Below are positions 62,600 through 64,000 of a stretch of 64,000 nt of DNA, piece by piece. Within the stretch, counting starts at the first letter, position 1. Each line of letters begins with the position of its first letter. The notes beneath the pieces are model-generated. The model was given only the letters and a program-made list of their open reading frames with translations. It was not told the origin of the DNA and ran no database searches. The DNA lies in NCBI RefSeq assembly GCF_009765825.1, contig NZ_LMUR01000018.1, positions 574,666 through 638,665 of the forward strand. Reading direction: 5' to 3'. A program made the position numbers and the translations under genes. The stretch comes from Granulicella sp. L60. GTDB taxonomy: Bacteria > Acidobacteriota > Terriglobia > Terriglobales > Acidobacteriaceae.

Positions 62600-64000
62600 T
62601 CAAAACTGGAACCCTGCAGTAAGGGTGAAGATGTTTGCGATACTGGCCGGGCCGGTGTAGCTCCAGCTTTGGATGCGTCGATACTCAGGCGAGAGAATCA
62701 GATAGGTCTTGGGGCGATAGATGATGTTGCCAACGACGGAACTGTTGCGCGCGTTGAACTGTAGCGGATAAGTCGACTTCGATAGATCAAGTCCGTCGAA
62801 GTCTCTTGAGAACGCATTATCCAGGCCGAAGGAGGCATTGGCTTCGATGGTCGGTCTCAGGCGCAGCTTCAACTGACTCCAGCCACCTACGGTATCGACG
62901 CCTACGCTTCGCGGCAGGCCGGTGGTGAGATCCGTACCCATGAGGATGTCTTTATATTCGCCGCCGCCGAAGCCTCCAAGAGCACGGCCGCGATAAGCTT
63001 CGCCGGTGATCTCGAACCATCTGCTGAGGGGAATCTGCCAATCGGCGGTAGCGGCCCAGGAGTGGACACGCGTCGTGCTGTTGTAAAACTGATTTGCCGA
63101 GTAGGCTCCGATGCCAAGAACAAATGGGTGGGAGACGCCGCTCGCCGGATCATCGTGCGCATGATACGAGACGTGGCCCTCATAGCCGGGCTGTCGGGAT
63201 GCTTCGACCGGGCTGTCGAGCTGGTCGGCTGTGTAGCCAGGAGACTGTGGATCGACCAGTCCGCCCTCGAGGGAGAGCCTGCTTCCATCGGAGAGAGGAA
63301 TACGTTGCTCGACACGAAGTTCGGGAGACCACGTCCAGAGATTTCCTGAGCCTGCGAGACCGGGCTGCGCGACGGTGGCGTAGGAGGTCGGCGACAGCGG
63401 CGTGATAAGTGGAACTTCGTAGCCGCCCTGCACAGTCGTCTTATCCCACGCCAGGCTGAGCTGAGCCTGACGCATACGAACCGTGCCTGCGGAGGTGCTG
63501 TAGCCATAGGAGTTCGACGCGACACCGCCGAAGAAGTCGAGGCTTATCTCCGCGGAGCTGCGTGCCCCCCCGATTTTCGGACCGGTAGCTTCGAGACCAA
63601 GCAGAGTCTGCCGCAGTGTGGCGCCGGAGCTGCCATGCGATCCATTTGCAACGCGCGGGAGAGCGAAGGTGGGAAGCTCAACGTTATCCACGATGCCGAC
63701 GTTCGAAAAGCCGTTGAACAGTGCGAGGCCCGAGACACGCAGAGGATACTTCGAGGTAGTCTCCACCTTGATCTGTTCGTGTTGTTTGATCTCTGCCTGC
63801 ATCGTATCCTGTCCGTCGCGGAGCGCTCTGAGGTCGTCTTTGGTTGGGGTGCTGCTACTGACCGTTGGATGTTCGACATCGATCGCGATCGGTTGAGGTC
63901 CTTCGGCTTGCTGATTGCCGGTACTGGCCGAGGGTTGGCCTCGCAGCGCGTCGAGCTGGGCACGTAACTTCTGAATCTCGAGGCGCGATCGTTCGAGCTC
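62600..64000 (-). CDS. Outer-membrane porin-like protein with N-terminal coiled coil (partial, cut by right edge)
   Basis: Open reading frame running off the right edge: 466 aa seen. The N-terminal visible part (ELERSRLEIQKLRAQLDAL) is a coiled coil, then a Ser/Thr/Gln linker, then beta-barrel sequence with alternating residues (VSGLALFNGFSNVG, SLSLAWDKTTVQGGYEV-like strands, GEYKDILMGTDLTTGLPRSVGVDTVGGWSQLKLRLRP) ending in Phe (LTAGFQF). Resembles OprO/OprP or DcaP-like porins with coiled-coil N-termini. Starts outside the window; an internal ATG at 63802 should not be taken as the start because the coding frame and coiled coil continue upstream. Operon with the cupredoxin gene. Confidence 0.82.
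   Translation of the reverse strand, partial: ELERSRLEIQKLRAQLDALRGQPSASTGNQQAEGPQPIAIDVEHPTVSSSTPTKDDLRALRDGQDTMQAEIKQHEQIKVETTSKYPLRVSGLALFNGFSNVGIVDNVELPTFALPRVANGSHGSSGATLRQTLLGLEATGPKIGGARSSAEISLDFFGGVASNSYGYSTSAGTVRMRQAQLSLAWDKTTVQGGYEVPLITPLSPTSYATVAQPGLAGSGNLWTWSPELRVEQRIPLSDGSRLSLEGGLVDPQSPGYTADQLDSPVEASRQPGYEGHVSYHAHDDPASGVSHPFVLGIGAYSANQFYNSTTRVHSWAATADWQIPLSRWFEITGEAYRGRALGGFGGGEYKDILMGTDLTTGLPRSVGVDTVGGWSQLKLRLRPTIEANASFGLDNAFSRDFDGLDLSKSTYPLQFNARNSSVVGNIIYRPKTYLILSPEYRRIQSWSYTGPASIANIFTLTAGFQF

Noticed and set aside
1..64000. tRNA, rRNA, CRISPR array, transposase, integrase or att site
   Set aside because: Looked for cloverleaf ends with TTCRA, direct repeats with spacers, DDE/HUH motifs and Tyr-recombinase boxes in intergenic DNA; none seen by eye. 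A tRNAscan and ISfinder search would settle this.

Overview
The window reads as chromosomal DNA of an acidobacterium, most likely class Terriglobia, family Acidobacteriaceae (Granulicella/Terriglobus/Edaphobacter relatives). The basis is family-level: high-GC coding DNA, a very large TonB receptor with an N-terminal carboxypeptidase-regulatory-like domain, a long S53 (kumamolisin) protease with Ig-like repeats and a C-terminal anchor, many ECF sigma factors, DUF885 and carboxymuconolactone-decarboxylase paralogues. No rRNA, tRNA, CRISPR array, transposase or prophage was found. Two genes are cut by the window edges: cysN on the left and an outer-membrane porin on the right.

Layout. 1-2.2 kb: sulfate activation (cysD-cysN, minus strand), preceded by a tiny reading frame with three consecutive Cys codons that looks like a cysteine-sensing leader peptide. 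2.4-6.2 kb: AraC regulator, DUF302 protein, FabF, ECF sigma factor. 6.6-10.8 kb: pgi-gnd-zwf, the glucose-6-phosphate branch point. 10.9-15.2 kb: an accessory cluster with a short reductive-dehalogenase-like Fe-S protein, three AhpD/carboxymuconolactone-decarboxylase-like proteins and an MFS transporter. 15.4-23.2 kb: sugar and sugar-acid use (sodium:solute symporter plus an 80-aa membrane partner, fucose/arabinose isomerase-like protein, and on the other strand a YjhG/YagF-type aldonate dehydratase, an FAH-family 2-keto-3-deoxy-sugar-acid dehydratase and an ACS-family MFS carrier). 23.4-27.3 kb: DUF1348 protein and a secreted S53 protease, with an attenuator-like structure between them.

27.4-37.6 kb: polyphosphate kinase, an ECF sigma operon with two small proteins and an LEA-like 11-residue-repeat protein, heme A synthase, ProC, a DUF885 peptidase, an AAA+ enhancer-binding-type regulator that has lost the GAFTGA loop, and a bacilliredoxin. 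37.8-49.4 kb: MurB, molybdate uptake (modABC), threonine synthesis (thrC-thrB), thioredoxin, a CNNM/CBS membrane protein, and two oligopeptide-type ABC permeases facing each other across four other genes. 49.4-53.1 kb: a copper-type cassette (Cys/His-rich exported protein, Tat multicopper oxidase, TolC-like efflux protein) behind a large nested inverted repeat and a perfect 11-bp-arm palindrome. 53.1-57.8 kb: WecG-type glycosyltransferase and a GDP-mannose 3,5-epimerase-like enzyme, LysR regulator, GNAT acetyltransferase, HSL-type esterase.

57.8-64 kb: a clear cobalamin riboswitch placed directly before a 1221-residue Oar-like TonB-dependent receptor. This makes that receptor a candidate B12 or corrinoid transporter of a type unlike BtuB. 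Convergent to it is a two-gene operon of a porin (cut by the edge) and a cupredoxin-like secreted protein.

The observations I would follow up first are the poly-Cys leader before cysDN, the riboswitch-controlled giant receptor, the GAFTGA-less regulator, the 192-bp nested inverted repeat, the attenuator-like element at 24.0 kb and the short dehalogenase-like protein with its AhpD-like neighbours.
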